Shown in pieces: positions 21,650-32,525 of a stretch of 64,000 nt of DNA (the first letter of the stretch is position 1; each line of letters opens with the position of its first letter). Origin of the DNA: Motacilla alba alba (Eukaryota; Chordata; Aves; Passeriformes; Motacillidae). The translations under genes and the position numbers were made by a program. The stretch spans positions 4,565,331 through 4,629,330 of the forward strand of contig NW_024037374.1 of assembly GCF_015832195.1 (NCBI RefSeq). Reading direction: 5' to 3'. Below the pieces are notes generated by a model that was given only the letters and a program-made list of their open reading frames with translations, did no database searches and was not told the origin of the DNA.

Positions 21650-22285
21650 TGGCCATTCTAGTTTCAGCCAGGATAGAGTCACTAAAATAGAGGTGTTTTG
21701 GTTTTCTTGGGTTTTTTGTTGGTTTGGTTGGTTGGTTTTTTGTTTTGTTGGGGTTTTTGTTTGTTTGTTTGTTTGTTGTTTTTTGTTTTTGTTTTTTTGT
21801 TTTTTTTGGTTTTTTTTTTGTTTTGTTTTTTGTTGGTTTTTTTTTTTTTTCCTTTTCGTTTGGTTTGGTTTGGTTTGGGTTCTTTTGTTGTTGGTTTTTT
21901 TGTTTTTTTTTTTCAGTAGCTGAGGGGTATTGTTGTGGGCATTTCTAGGAAGTTATTCAATACCATCTTATTTGCCAGGGATAAGGGAAAAGGATTCTTT
22001 CCCTCACCTCTGAGAGGAAGGGGTTCTTTCTTTGAGAAGAAACAGTATTGTCACAGACTTTCTGTGTAGATTCTTTGTCTTATTATGGTCTATTAATGAG
22101 CTGTTGTCATTAATATTGTTTCTGTCACTGTTTTCTTATTTCATTGCTGTTTCCAGTAAATCGTTCTTGTGTTAAACTGTGATCTTTGCCTTTTGTGCTT
22201 CCAGCTGGAGGGGGCAGGGAAGCAAGAGCCAGTGTGGTTTCAGTATAAGCATTAAAGTATGGAATACTGTTCTTAAAACATGACA
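21650..22285 (+). mobile_element. 5' LTR of a decayed ERVL (relic D)
   Basis: Starts TGGCCATTCTAGTTTCAGCC and ends TTAAAACATGACA, a mutated form of the widespread avian ERVL LTR (TGTCC...ACGACA). It pairs with the LTR at 28020-28446: shared blocks include TTAATATTGTT, TTTTCTTAT...TTATTGCTGT and GCTTCCA. A T/G-rich expansion (21705-21915) inside explains the longer length. Confidence 0.75.
21705..21915. repeat. T/G-rich low-complexity expansion (GTTTT)n
   Basis: About 210 bp of degenerate TTTTG/TTTGG/GGTTT repeats inside the 5' LTR of relic D. Confidence 0.9.
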
Positions 22286-24296
22286 GCCTTAATTGCTGCC
22301 CAATGCGAGGCACAAAGGGTTGAGATAACACAGACCTGTCTAGAGCTGGTTGAAAACAAATGTGATCTAAGCCTTTGTCGTATTATGTGCAGAGCCAGTG
22401 GTCACAACGTTGCTTGGTCTGTTCATGTGGGTGTGGTACCTAACCCTGTATGCCCTGTATGTATTCCCATATGTTCTTTTTCAGAGCAGGGAGAGGGATC
22501 AGGGTTGCTTTGTTGCTGTACTCTGGGATATCAGTTTATGACATGGTAACATCAAGGGCAGGGTCATTTGGGATGTGTATTCAATGCTTCTCTCCTGCCC
22601 TTGCCTAGAGTGGAGTCCATTAATAATAGTCCATTAATAATAGTCCATTAATAACAGTGCCCAGCCTGTGGGGGTAACAGGGGAGGATGATTTTCCGCAG
22701 CCTTTCACCCAACTTTTCCTCCTTCAGGCCTGGTACAACAACTTTTGAGAATTTTGAATTCCCTTTGGGTGTTGAGGGAAGTATGTTCTTGATGCTCTGT
22801 CTGCCAGGCCTCCTCAGTGTGGTCCACACCATGTTTAAAATTACAAAATAAATTTTCATAAAGGCCATTCAGAGATCTTCCTTGGGGGAGGATAGTCAGG
22901 AAGGGTATGAAATGTGGAAGGACAAGGGCCAGTGTTTGGAGGATTTCTCTGGTCCAGTGGTTTGGAAGTTCACTCCTGGTAACTACAGGACCCTGGTAAA
23001 GTGATAAAATATATGAAAAAAAATGCTGTAGTGACTACAGAGAGGCACAAAGTTATGCAATGTGCTGGGCCCTGGCTACTAATTACCAGCCACTGCTCAT
23101 CACTAGACAGCACCCTCAGGGGGAGGAAGAGGAAGGCAGAGAAACAGACACTGTGGTCACTCCAATTGCAGCTGAACCACAGGCACGACATATGCTGGGA
23201 GCAGTTGTCCCTATAGAGAAGAAATCCAAGACCAAATCAGTTTTCTCAGTGAGGGATGAAGAGGAAGCAGGGTTCTCACAACAGGAGGAAGATCCAGATG
23301 AGGTCCAGGGCAGACAACCCATGTTGCAGAAGTTTGTATGAAGCCCACCACCATTGTATACCATCATTGGCAATGACGTTGATGAAAGAAGGAAAGCAAA
23401 CAGTGCTTCAGGTGACTACTCAGCGTGGGAATTGGAAAGATAAAAATCTTCACAGACTCAAGAGGGTTTGATTTACAGCCTAAGAAGAAGTCTAGATTGA
23501 TGTGAAAGCAAGGTACACAGATATTGAACAGAAAAATAATAAACTTTTGCTTCTATAGTTATATGCAAGAATATGCTTTAAGTAAGAAACTGTATTAGAC
23601 AAGATGATGAAGGGTTTTATATAATAGAGACATATGTGTGTATATGTAATAAGACCTTATTGGACAAAAGTATCTGCATTGCAGTAGAAAGAAGTAAAGG
23701 GGATAGATTAGAAAAGCAAAACATACTCTGTGGCCAAATCCATTGGATTAGAAAGCTATATACTGCCTTGCAACAAAGAACGTGTGACCATCTTAGACTT
23801 TGGCCAACTGCTTGCTGTCTTATAAATCTCATGGCCTTTGGGACTGATGTTATCTAAGCAATAAATCATTCTTAGTCTGATCGTGGTCCTGTGCCTTTGA
23901 CTAATGCGACAACAGCTTCCACCCAGCTTTGGCAATATAGAGATTATCTTTTCTTCTCCCTACTGACCTATGCATTGGCTGTGTAAAGAATGTCCAACAC
24001 TGAAGAAAGATTTGAAAGACTCGAGCAAACTAGAGAGGAGATGTCCTATGCCCTGCCAGTAGGGACCAGAGTCTCTGCTATAGGGAGCATGCAAAATCCT
24101 GCTCAGGAGAGGGGAGACACACTACGAAGTAACCTGTGGTTTTAACTGTGTGACCATGGAGAGGACGTGAGGAAGTGGGATTGAAAATCCATCTCTGCCC
24201 CAGCAGCATGGGTGATGTTATAGATGGATAATGAGATGGTTTGCTCTTGCAATTAAAAGATAACTATTGTGTGAATATTAAGAAAAGCCTTAGTGA

Positions 24297-24782
24297 TGTA
24301 TAGTTATGTTATTGTAGTTTAGATGTCCTCTGTTCTCCCCATAGTTCCCCCACCCCATATTGTTGCCATCAGACAGCTGGGGTTGTCTCGGACAAGTAAA
24401 AGAGAAGGCGAGCACATGTGCCTGTTCCATGGGGCAGTTGGGAATGGAAAAGCTTGTTGCTAAGGGGGTGCAGCATGGCAACACCTGATCTCCAATCAAG
24501 AAAGCCATCTCCACCCACCTGATCTCCAATCAAGAAAGCCATCTCCACCCATAAATGGCAAAGAAGAGCTGACTGACAGACTTTGGGAGAGGACAGGGCT
24601 GGCTGATGCAACCCCCGAGGTATAAAAGACAGAGCATCCATCTTGAAGAGGAACCAGGCACATGGTATGCATGCGGGCAGTTCTCAGTGCTGCAGCTTTT
24701 TCCTTATACAGTCCTTTACTGTATTTTCGTTAAGGTTTAATAAACCTATTTAAATTTTCAAAGTGAGTAGTTGTTTCTCACA
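24297..24782 (+). mobile_element. LTR inserted in relic D
   Basis: Contains TATAAAAG at about 24622 and AATAAA at about 24739-24744, and ends TTTCTCACA. The left edge is placed at TGTATAG with an imperfect AGTGA/GGTGA flank, so borders are approximate. A perfect 34-bp tandem duplication lies inside (24483-24550). Confidence 0.6.
24483..24550. repeat. 34-bp perfect tandem duplication
   Basis: Two adjacent copies of a unit beginning CCTGATCTCCAATCAAG and ending CATCTCCACCCA, within the U3 part of the LTR. Confidence 0.9.
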
Positions 24783-25542
24783 GGTGAGTTGAGAGGAAGA
24801 ACACCACCACAGAAAGCGCATCAAGGATAAATCTCCAGTTTCCACTGGGCAAGTCCTCAGACAGAATGGAAGGGATGATGTTACTTCTGATCCTCTTGAA
24901 ACGACCTCCAGGTCATATTTACAAGAAGTGAGCAAAAAGTACCATGATCAGAGCTAGAGGGGCCCTGGCTCCATCCAGGTGGAGGAAAGGGACCATTGGA
25001 TCTATTGGAGAATGTGGATCCAATGGCTGGTACAGCAGGACCACAAGAGTACAAGGCTTTATTTGACATCAGCACCTGATGTACCCAGATGCCATCAATA
25101 TCTGTAGAGGCAGAATCCATCTCTATTTCTGGGATGACGGGAATCCTAACAGCTGACTGTATTGGAAGCTGAAGTGATCCTGCCTGGGAATGAAGGGCAA
25201 AACCAGATTGTGACTAGCCCAGTGACCCCATGTATCCTTTGCAGACGTTACCTCAGGAGAGGATATTGTAGGGATACATCAGAAAAGACAAGGCAGCCCT
25301 GTGAAGTCCTATGTGATGAGTTGCAGAAGTTACCGAGGGACAAGGTGGATCAAGTTAGGTTGCAGAGCTGAAAGCTTTCCAGCTGACTTTGGCTATTGCT
25401 GGATATTGCTGAATGAGAGAACTGGCCACTGACTCATGCATAGCAGCAAATGCTCTGTGGAGGAGGCTGGGCAATGGAAAAAGACCAATTGGCAGCACAG
25501 AGGGAAATCCATCTGGGTTATTGAATTGTGGCAAGACATTGC

Positions 25543-25902
25543 TGTGGCAGCAGCTCTCTGGCCACAGAGAGCAACAGACAACTTTCCCAGGCCTTTCTGG
25601 GAGAAGTCTGTGAGAAGATCAGAAAAAAGACTGAGAAACAATTCTTATCTTAACTTGTTGCACCAGTTGTTGTGAACATGTGGAATGTGTTATGGAGATT
25701 TGTTTACCAAAGGGTGGTTTCTTAATTAGCCAGTGGTGATGGTGTTTGGATTGGAGGACCAATTAGGTCCAGGTGTATCGTAACTGTCTATAAAAGCAAT
25801 GGGTTTCTTTGTAATAATAATGGAATAAAGAGATTGATCAGCCTTCTGTAATTGATGGAGTCAATGCTAATTATTACCCAGCAGGGGCCTGTCGCTGCGA
25901 CA
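25543..25902 (+). mobile_element. Short LTR, 360 bp, in RNase H of relic D
   Basis: Ends form an inverted repeat: TGTGGCAGC at the left and GCTGCGACA at the right. The flanks CATTGC (25537-25542) and CATTGA (25903-25908) are a 6-bp duplication with one mismatch. TATAAAAG near 25791 and AATAAA near 25823 give normal LTR order. It lies exactly inside the RNase H relic, so it is younger than relic D. Confidence 0.8.
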
Positions 25903-26735
25903 CATTGATGCCTGTGTTATGTTTGCCCAATTATCCCATTAAAAAAACAAACAAAATTAAATGTTGCAGCAATTTAATTAAGTAATTAATTAAGCTTAAT
26001 TTATATTAAGCTTAATATATATAAAATTAAATACACTCAAAATCTTGACAATATAATTTGGTTAAAATAAGGGATAATTTGGTTCCTATAATAATGCATA
26101 AGCAAACAAAACAAAATAAAATAACCGCATGTAGCACAGGGTATGGAGTGTGGGGCTTTTGGACCCCTGCCATCACATGTACAAGCTTTCCAAGCTAAAA
26201 TTCCCCTTTTATACTGTATGTCATCACCATCTCCTCCCATTTTTGATTCGTCACAATTGTATCTCCACCCTCATCATCACCTTCATCACACATGCTCCAC
26301 CATCCTTTTAGGTGGTCACACCACTCTTTGGTGGTCGTCTGAAGAAGGCATCTCCCCTTCCTCAGGTGTCCTTTATTTCACCTTTTGGATTACACATGCA
26401 CACCAAGCTGGTATAGTTTAAGCCAAAGCTAACATAATATAAGCCAATATTATGTTCTAACATTAAAGCAATAAATCTCATATAATTAACATTTTCCTGG
26501 TGTCCAACCAATTTTTCATCTCCTTCAAATATATTTAGTAATAGTTATCTCTTGCTTCTTCCTGTCTGAACATCTGCAGAAGGGGGGACCCCTCCTCCCC
26601 CTTCCTTTTTTTTTTTTTTTAGCATTTACCTTTTAACTGTTTTATTATTTCCAAATATAAATTACTGTATCAATATTGATTACTGTTTCAATTTTGTCAG
26701 CATGAATCACACCTATTTATCACATCTGGCTAGAG
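25903..26735. other. AT-rich insertion in relic D, probably another LTR
   Basis: AT-rich DNA between the RNase H and integrase pieces of relic D. On the minus strand ACAGTATAAAAGGGG near 26200-26215 looks like an LTR core promoter. No borders or duplication could be fixed. Confidence 0.4.
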
Positions 26736-28019
26736 AAGTTGGCTATGAAAGTCCATCCATCCAGTGGATGCTCACGTACCCAAGAGTTGGCTAGTGAAGA
26801 GCATCACAGCAATGGGCGGGTGATTGGGCTGCCAGGACTAAAGTGTCTTGGGTGGGTCTGGACTAGCCACTCAATGGTGAATTATTTCTGGCTCAGTGGG
26901 CCCATTAGGCCTCTAAGGTTATCAGGGAAGAGATGTATCACACAGATGCATCATGACTAAGGGGTGGATTTAACCATGGACACCATCTCCAGGATATCCC
27001 TGACTGTGAAATGTGTGCTGAGATCAAGCAGGCCAGGCCAGCAAAGCTGCTGTGGTGTGGGGGTGATGGTCGAAACATATATCTGGGGAACCGTGGCAGA
27101 TCAACTGCATCACACTGCTGCAACCTCTCCAAGGCAAGAGCTACATGCTGACAGTGGTAGAAGCTACGACTGGATGGCTGGAGACCCATCCCCATGCATT
27201 ACACCACTTCCTGGAACATCATGTTGACCCTTGAAAAACCCTTGAAAAACAAGCCCTGTGGCAAAGTAGCAGCACTGAAAGAATTGACTCAAACAATGAA
27301 ACTTAGTTCAAAAACAGCCTCATGAACACCTGGGCCCCAGGAAAGCTGAATGGTACAATGAACTGTTAAAAACCACCTCGAAAGCAATAGGTGAGGGACC
27401 TTCAAACATTAGGATCTTCATTTAGCAAAGGCTGCCTGGTCAGTGAACACCTACTAGGCTCTACCCAATTGAGCTGGCCCTGCCCAAAGAAAACATCCAT
27501 GTACTGGAGAAGGGGATAAAATACCTGTGGTGCATATAAGAAGTGGGTTAGGGAAAACTGTTTGGATGAGTCCTGCCTTAAGCAGAGGCAAACCCATCCA
27601 TGGCATTGTCTTTGCTCAAGGACCTTGGTGCATTTTGTGGGTAATGCAGGAGGATTTGGCTTTGGGTGAGAATAGTCTGTGATGTTGAATTGTATAACAT
27701 TGGGTGCTGAATGACACTGCCACTGTGTGTCATAAGTTCCATAGCCAGTGAGGATGGATGGCTCCAGATACACCAGTTATGAGCTCCTCATGCTGCAGCC
27801 AGCCAACAGCACCACAGCCCTCCTGCCCTGAGAGACATCTAGAATGGACAGAATTACAGCCATGGACTAAATGAACTCAGCAGACATCTTAGAGGCCCTG
27901 CCATTCACAATGGAAATGATACCTGTGCTTGTGTATATTTATATATATGGGTGTATGTATTTAGTGGGAAGGTATAGGATCTGGGCATGAGTAGATGGTA
28001 TAGAAAGAGGAGCAGATAC

Positions 28020-28446
28020 TGTCCTGGCTTTGGATAGGGCTTTAATGTGTATTATATCACCTCCCTTTTTTGTCAGGGGTGGGGGGAAAGGGACTCTGTC
28101 TGGCCTCTAGGAAGAACATGGCTTCTGGATGAAAAACATCATGGAATTTTCTGCTGTTGTTCATTGTCTTGGGGTCCACATTGAGCACTTTCGCATGTGA
28201 GTTAGCCTTTTTTGTATATTTTTCTTATTAATATTGTTGCTGTTACGGTTTGTTTTCTTATCTTATTGCTGTACACATTAAATATTTCCTACCTCAACCT
28301 GTGATTTTCACATTTTTTTGCTTCCAATTCTCAACTCCATCCTGCTGGACCAGGAAGGGGGAGGGGGGAGCAAGCAAGAAGTATCTGGTTTGGGAGAGTC
28401 TTGGTGGGGGCACTGAACTGGGGAGTACCATTCCTAAACCACGACC
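28020..28446 (+). mobile_element. 3' LTR of relic D
   Basis: Starts TGTCCTGGCTTTGGATAG and ends CTAAACCACGACC(A), matching the standard avian ERVL LTR ends better than its 5' partner at 21650. AATAAA is mutated to ATTAAA near 28278. Same orientation as relic D, and lies after its integrase. Confidence 0.75.
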
Positions 28447-28650
28447 ACAAAGCAATCTGGAATTCCATGGCCCAAGCCAATAGCAACAGGTCCTAATGCA
28501 GGTTTCCACCATGTTACAATCCGGTTTAAACACAGAACAGCAGAGGAAACGAAGTCTCTGCAAATAAAGCCGATCAAACCCAGAAAGTTTCAAAATATAC
28601 CTAAAAACATGATAAAGACCAAACAAGGTTGGATGTTGGTGCCAAAAAAT

Positions 28651-28680
28651 TGATGAAAGAAAGAAAGAAAGAAAGAAAAA

Positions 28681-28757
<77 letters not shown>

Positions 28758-29211
28758 AATGAAAAGGAAGTGGCGGAAGGAAGGAAGTGGCGGAAGGAAG
28801 GAAGTGGCGGAAGTGGCGGAAGGAAGGAAGTGGCAGAAAGGAAGGAAGTGGCAGAAGGAAGGAAGGAAGGAAGGAAGTGGCAGAAGGAAGGAAGGAAGGA
28901 AGGAAGGAAGGAAGGAAGGAAGGAAGGAAGGAAGGAAGGAAGGAAGGAAGGAAGGAAGGAAGGAAGGAAGGAAGGAAGGAAGGAAGGAAGGAAGGAAGGA
29001 AGGAAGGAAGGAAGGAAGGAAGGAAGGAAGGAAGGAAGGAAGGAAGGAAGGAAGGAAGGAAGGAAGGAAGGAAGGAAGGAAGGAAGGAAGGAAGGAAGGA
29101 AGGAAGGAAGGAAGGAAGGAAGGAAGAGGAAGGAAGGAAGGAAGGAAGGAAGGAAGGAAGGAAGGAAGGAAGGAAGGAAGGAAGGAAAGAAGAAAGAAAG
29201 AAAGAAAGAAA

Positions 29212-29246
<35 letters not shown>

Positions 29247-29390
29247 GAAGGAAGGAAGGAAGGAAAAGAAGGAAATGAAAAAGGAAGGAAGGAAGGAAGG
29301 AAGGAAGGAAGGAAGGAAGGAAGGAAGGAAGGAAGGAAGGAAGGAAGGAAGGAAGGAAGGAAGGAAGTCGTGGAAGTGGCGGAAGAAAGG
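28651..29390. repeat. Long polypurine microsatellite (GAAA)n/(GGAA)n
   Basis: About 740 bp, almost purely A/G on the plus strand. A GAAA block (28655-28759) is followed by GGAAGTGGC-type units (28765-28880), GGAA blocks (28850-29186 and 29283-29367) and a second GAAA block (29187-29250). Both strands are open in several frames because of the 4-bp period; these frames are not genes. Confidence 0.97.
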
Positions 29391-29589
29391 AAGGAGTGTG
29401 GGAGGGCGGGGGGAGGAATGGGCAGGAGTTGGGTAGAAATGTATCACCCTTCTGAGGGTGCCAATAAGTCTCATTGTTCCCCTCCATCTGATCTTCTGGG
29501 TGGTGAGGGGCCATGTTACCATGCCACACCACCACGCCACCAAGAAATATGGAGTCCAGTGGATAAATACATGTTTTGGCCAGGTGGGA

Positions 29590-30250
29590 ATACTCACGTG
29601 CCTCCCTTACAAAGGGGCAGTTTGACACTGTCCATTGCAACACTGTGGATCTGTTGCAGTATGCTGCAGTGCTCTGGTGCAGGGTCTGGGGCCTTGGGGG
29701 GGCCGGGGGGGGGGCTGTGGGGTGTGGAGACAGATAGGCATACTGGGCCTCTCCCCTGGAGAGGTATCCCTTGAATGGGATATGATAAGATCATGGTCAT
29801 GGTGAGTTCTCAGCATGCTTTGGAATCCCATGTAGATTTGTTGGGACCGATTGGTTTTTCCCCCTTTGAACCACCCCCGCTTTTCCCCATAAAAACCCCA
29901 GTTTCTGCCCTGTTCATGAGGGAGCTGTCATCTCTAGCCTCCTTTGCAGGGTGATGGAGTAAAGGCTACGTCTGTGGAACTGCTGTACGGTGTTCCTGTC
30001 TCTTTGTCCCTGTGTTGGCCAAGGTACACCTCGCAAGGCAGAGCTGAAATCACTAAGAGCTGAGATCACTGCTATGAGCTGAGCTGTCTGCCCCTTGCAG
30101 AGGTTATCCTGCAGCTGAAGGACTGCCTGAGATCCCTAGAAAGTTGTTGCTTGCGGGACCTCTCTCTGGGAAGGCTGGGCATCTGGGTCAAGCCATCAGA
30201 GCCCTGACCAGCTGCCCAACAGGGGGGAGCCTTTGATGGGCCATGACACC
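29590..30250 (+). mobile_element. Possible ERV1-like LTR
   Basis: CCCCATAAAAACCCC at about 29886-29900 followed by a U5-like T/C-rich stretch resembles a gammaretrovirus-type LTR core. Borders are uncertain and no duplication was found. Confidence 0.3.
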
Positions 30251-30900
30251 CCTCTCTCCTTCGTGTAGATGCAACTTCTCCCGGGGTGAAGGGGCCTCAC
30301 AACTTAGCTCCTCTGCACAGCACAGGATAGGTGTTAATGCCTCTCACCAGATGCTTTTTCATCACACACCAAAACCTCTCTCCCCCCACCCTTTGGTGTG
30401 AAGGTCTGTTGGAGTCTGGCAGCTGATAGCCCTGGGGCTGTGGTCTCCCCTCAGAAGGTATTAGGCTTGTGCTCTGTGAACATACTCCGCCTTGAGTTGT
30501 TATTTTCTCCTATCTTTATCAGTGAGCAGTGTAGGCCCTCAGTAAGAGCCCCATTCAGGGTGTGGTAGTCTTCTCTGCAGCTTTTGTAAAATAGTTTTAC
30601 TATAATAGGCAAAACTTCTTCATGAAGATGTTTAAGTCATAAATGATAATATTTCTGTCTCCAACACACAGCAGTCCAGGATCACAACTGGGCCAAGACT
30701 TGGTCCAAATTTTTTCTTGGGCCAATGCTGTGGTAACTGACCCTCAGAATGAGACAGCAAGTGGTTGCCAGGGCAAGAGGATCAACTGCAGGCTTCAGCT
30801 CATGCCTACGGCAATCACTTGTAGCAATGGGTCTCCATGGAGCTGCTCCAGGACTGGTATCAGCCATGGATCTTGGTGATGGGCCTGAAGTGACAGGATG
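30251..30900. other. No gene recognised
   Basis: Mixed-composition DNA without splice-bounded coding blocks or recognisable repeats, apart from short CR1-like words toward the right end. Confidence 0.35.
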
Positions 30901-30904
30901 TGGG

Positions 30905-31089
30905 AGAATGGCTCCCCCTGATAGAGAGCAAGTTTAGATCAGCTTCTAGAAAAAAATCTTCCCTGTGAGGGTAGTGAGGTCCTGGTACAGGTTGCCCAGA
31001 GAAGCTGTGGCTGCCCCATCACTCGAAGTGTCCAAGGCCAGTTTGGACAGGGCTTGCAGCAACTTTGTCTAGTGGAATGTGTTCCTGGC
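30905..31089 (+). mobile_element. CR1 LINE 3' region, left part
   Basis: CR1-typical text includes AATCTTCCCTGTGAGGGTAG, GGTTGCCCAGAGAAGCTGTG and GGCCAGTTTGGACAGGGCTT. It is interrupted at 31089 by the LTR element and resumes at 32812. Confidence 0.9.
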
Positions 31090-31369
31090 TGTGGTGGGAA
31101 TAGAGTATAAGAAATGTGTAAAAAGCAGCTTTACCCCCAAAGAGTTGCAGCCAGGCCAATTATCCAAGATCAGAAACAGGCTTGACTCACAGCTGTAACC
31201 AATAAGGAAGAACAGTCCTATAAGACAGGGAGAACTGGGACCTGGAGTTGGTTGCTGTCTGGGCTTTGAAGAAGAAGGAGCAGTGTTGAGAAGAACTACC
31301 CATGAGAAATCACCGAGCAGCTATGGGACTCTTGCAATAAGATAACGCTTTTATATTGAGAACACAACA
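31090..31369 (+). repeat. Left LTR of the TRIM-like element
   Basis: 280 bp, about six substitutions and two 3-bp indels from the right LTR (286 bp) by eye. TATA-like stretches occur at 31103-31110 and about 31218. Confidence 0.93.
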
Positions 31370-31371
31370 AA

Positions 31372-31389
31372 TGGTGATCCTGACGTGAT
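31372..31389 (+). promoter_or_regulatory. Primer-binding site, tRNA-Trp type
   Basis: TGGTGATCCTGACGTGAT, two bases after the LTR. It differs at two positions from the tRNA-Trp primer site known from avian alpharetroviruses. It primes minus-strand cDNA synthesis. Confidence 0.85.
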
Positions 31390-31500
31390 CCCATAGTGAT
31401 TTGGGTAAAGAACTGTAGAGAGAGTTGTAAGGACGTAATCATATATGTGATTCGGGTAGAGAACTGCAGACAACATCTATAGCTGGGCGAATCCGAAGGA

Positions 31501-31568
31501 GCCGGGTGCAGTGGTGTGTGCCTGTAATCCTAGCTGTGCAGGAGGCTGAGACTGACGGATTGCTTGAG
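31501..31568 (+). ncRNA. 7SL (SRP RNA) 5' domain-like segment inside the LTR element
   Basis: 68 bp collinear without gaps with the start of vertebrate 7SL RNA: GCCGGGTGCAGTGGTGTGTG, then CCTGTAATCCTAGCT, GGAGGCTGAG and GGATTGCTTGAG. By eye about four-fifths of positions match the 7SL 5' (Alu) domain as I know it, and most differences are transitions. The similarity stops at 31568, so this is a fragment captured by the retroelement and not a complete 7SL gene. It lacks the S domain and a Pol III T-run terminator. Confidence 0.75.
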
Positions 31569-31571
31569 CAT

Positions 31572-32136
31572 GGAGAAGCCCTCAAAAATTTTATAGTGGC
31601 CATCTCCACAGGAACCTGATGTAATTCGGGATTGGGCTGCAGGGAAAGGTGCAGCCGGAGATGGAGCCCAGCGTAGTATTGAGAGCAGCAGGGGAAGCTG
31701 CCTGGTCCGGACCTGATAAATTTCGACACCTGGGGTGCAGGTGAGCCGCTGGGGACATAATAGAAAATAAGACATTGAGTGAAGAATAAATTATTTTAAT
31801 GGAAAACAGAGCAAGGCAAGAGAGGCTTGCGGTGACCAAGAGTCAGAGCTGCACAGACAGCATGTAAGAGAAGCCTTCTAAATTGTATAGTGGCCATCTC
31901 CACAGGAACCTGATGTGATTTGGGATTGGGCTGCCGGGAAGTGCAGCTGGAGATGGAGCCCAGTGTAGCATTGAGAGCAGCAGGGAAAGCTGCCTGGTCT
32001 GGACCTGACAAATTTTGACACCTGGGGTACAGGTGAGCCACTGGGAACACAATGAGAAATAATATATCGAGTGAAGAACAGATTGTTTTATCTACATGGA
32101 AAACAGGGCAGGGCAATAAAGGCTTGCAGTGACCAA
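31572..32136 (+). repeat. ~290-bp internal tandem duplication of the TRIM-like element
   Basis: Two copies at about 31572-31845 and 31868-32136, each with TATAGTGGCCATCTCCACAG, GGAGATGGAGCCCAG, TTGAGAGCAGCAGGG and CACCTGGGGT. The copies have diverged more than the LTRs, so the duplication predates this insertion and is probably a feature of the family. Confidence 0.88.
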
Positions 32137-32507
32137 CTAATAAAAGAAAAAAAAGAAAAAAAAAAGAGAGAAAAAAAAGAGAAAAAACTGTAAAAGAAGA
32201 GAATTATTAAAGCAGCAGTGGGAACTGAAGACAGAGTAGCTCTATCATTCAGTATGGTGTCTTTGCTGATGAAACATGTGCATTTTGTTTGTGAATTGCA
32301 ACTATTAATCATTGATTAGGCATAAGTGTAACAAGTTTATATTTCATAAGTATAAGTTCACTTTACAGACACTGGATCAATGTTGTTCAAGTTCTATAGC
32401 TATTGATAAAATTATGTAATTGTCGATTTGTTGATAAGTATAAGGGTTTCTGATGTTTTATCAATTTACTCAAACATACCTTTCTAGAGATGCTGCAACT
32501 TCGTAAT

Positions 32508-32525
32508 TAAAAGAAAGGGGGGAAT
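32508..32525 (+). promoter_or_regulatory. Polypurine tract
   Basis: AAAAGAAAGGGGGGAAT directly before the right LTR, the standard position and composition for plus-strand priming. Confidence 0.85.

Larger units (their letters stand above)
22286..28019 (+). pseudogene. ERVL relic D internal region (gag-pro-pol), interrupted
   Basis: Plus-strand pieces follow the gene order of the intact ERVL at 57-64 kb. A decayed primer-binding site lies at about 22299-22312 (TGCCCAATGCGAGGC). Gag pieces are near 23060 (CWALATNYQPLL) and 24880-24935 (DPLE...). Protease lies around 25015-25260, followed by PCIL at the RT start. RNase H is at 25430-25540 (ANALW) and integrase at 26735-27640. Most of RT is deleted. 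There are many stops and frameshifts, so it is dead. It is interrupted by an LTR at about 24297-24782, an LTR at 25543-25902 and an AT-rich insertion at 25903-26735. Confidence 0.75.

Noticed and set aside
21698..21948. Very hydrophobic phenylalanine/glycine/leucine-rich frames resembling membrane proteins
   Set aside because: Translation of the (GTTTT)n expansion in an LTR; all frames look alike.
28294..29774. Long open frames of lysine/glutamate/glycine/arginine and of serine/phenylalanine/leucine/proline
   Set aside because: Both strands are open only because the 4-bp purine repeats contain no stop codons.
31501..31568. Primate Alu contamination as the source of the 7SL-like text
   Set aside because: It sits inside a bird LTR element with its own TSD in a CR1, stops after 68 bp, and lacks the Alu dimer, A-rich linker and tail.
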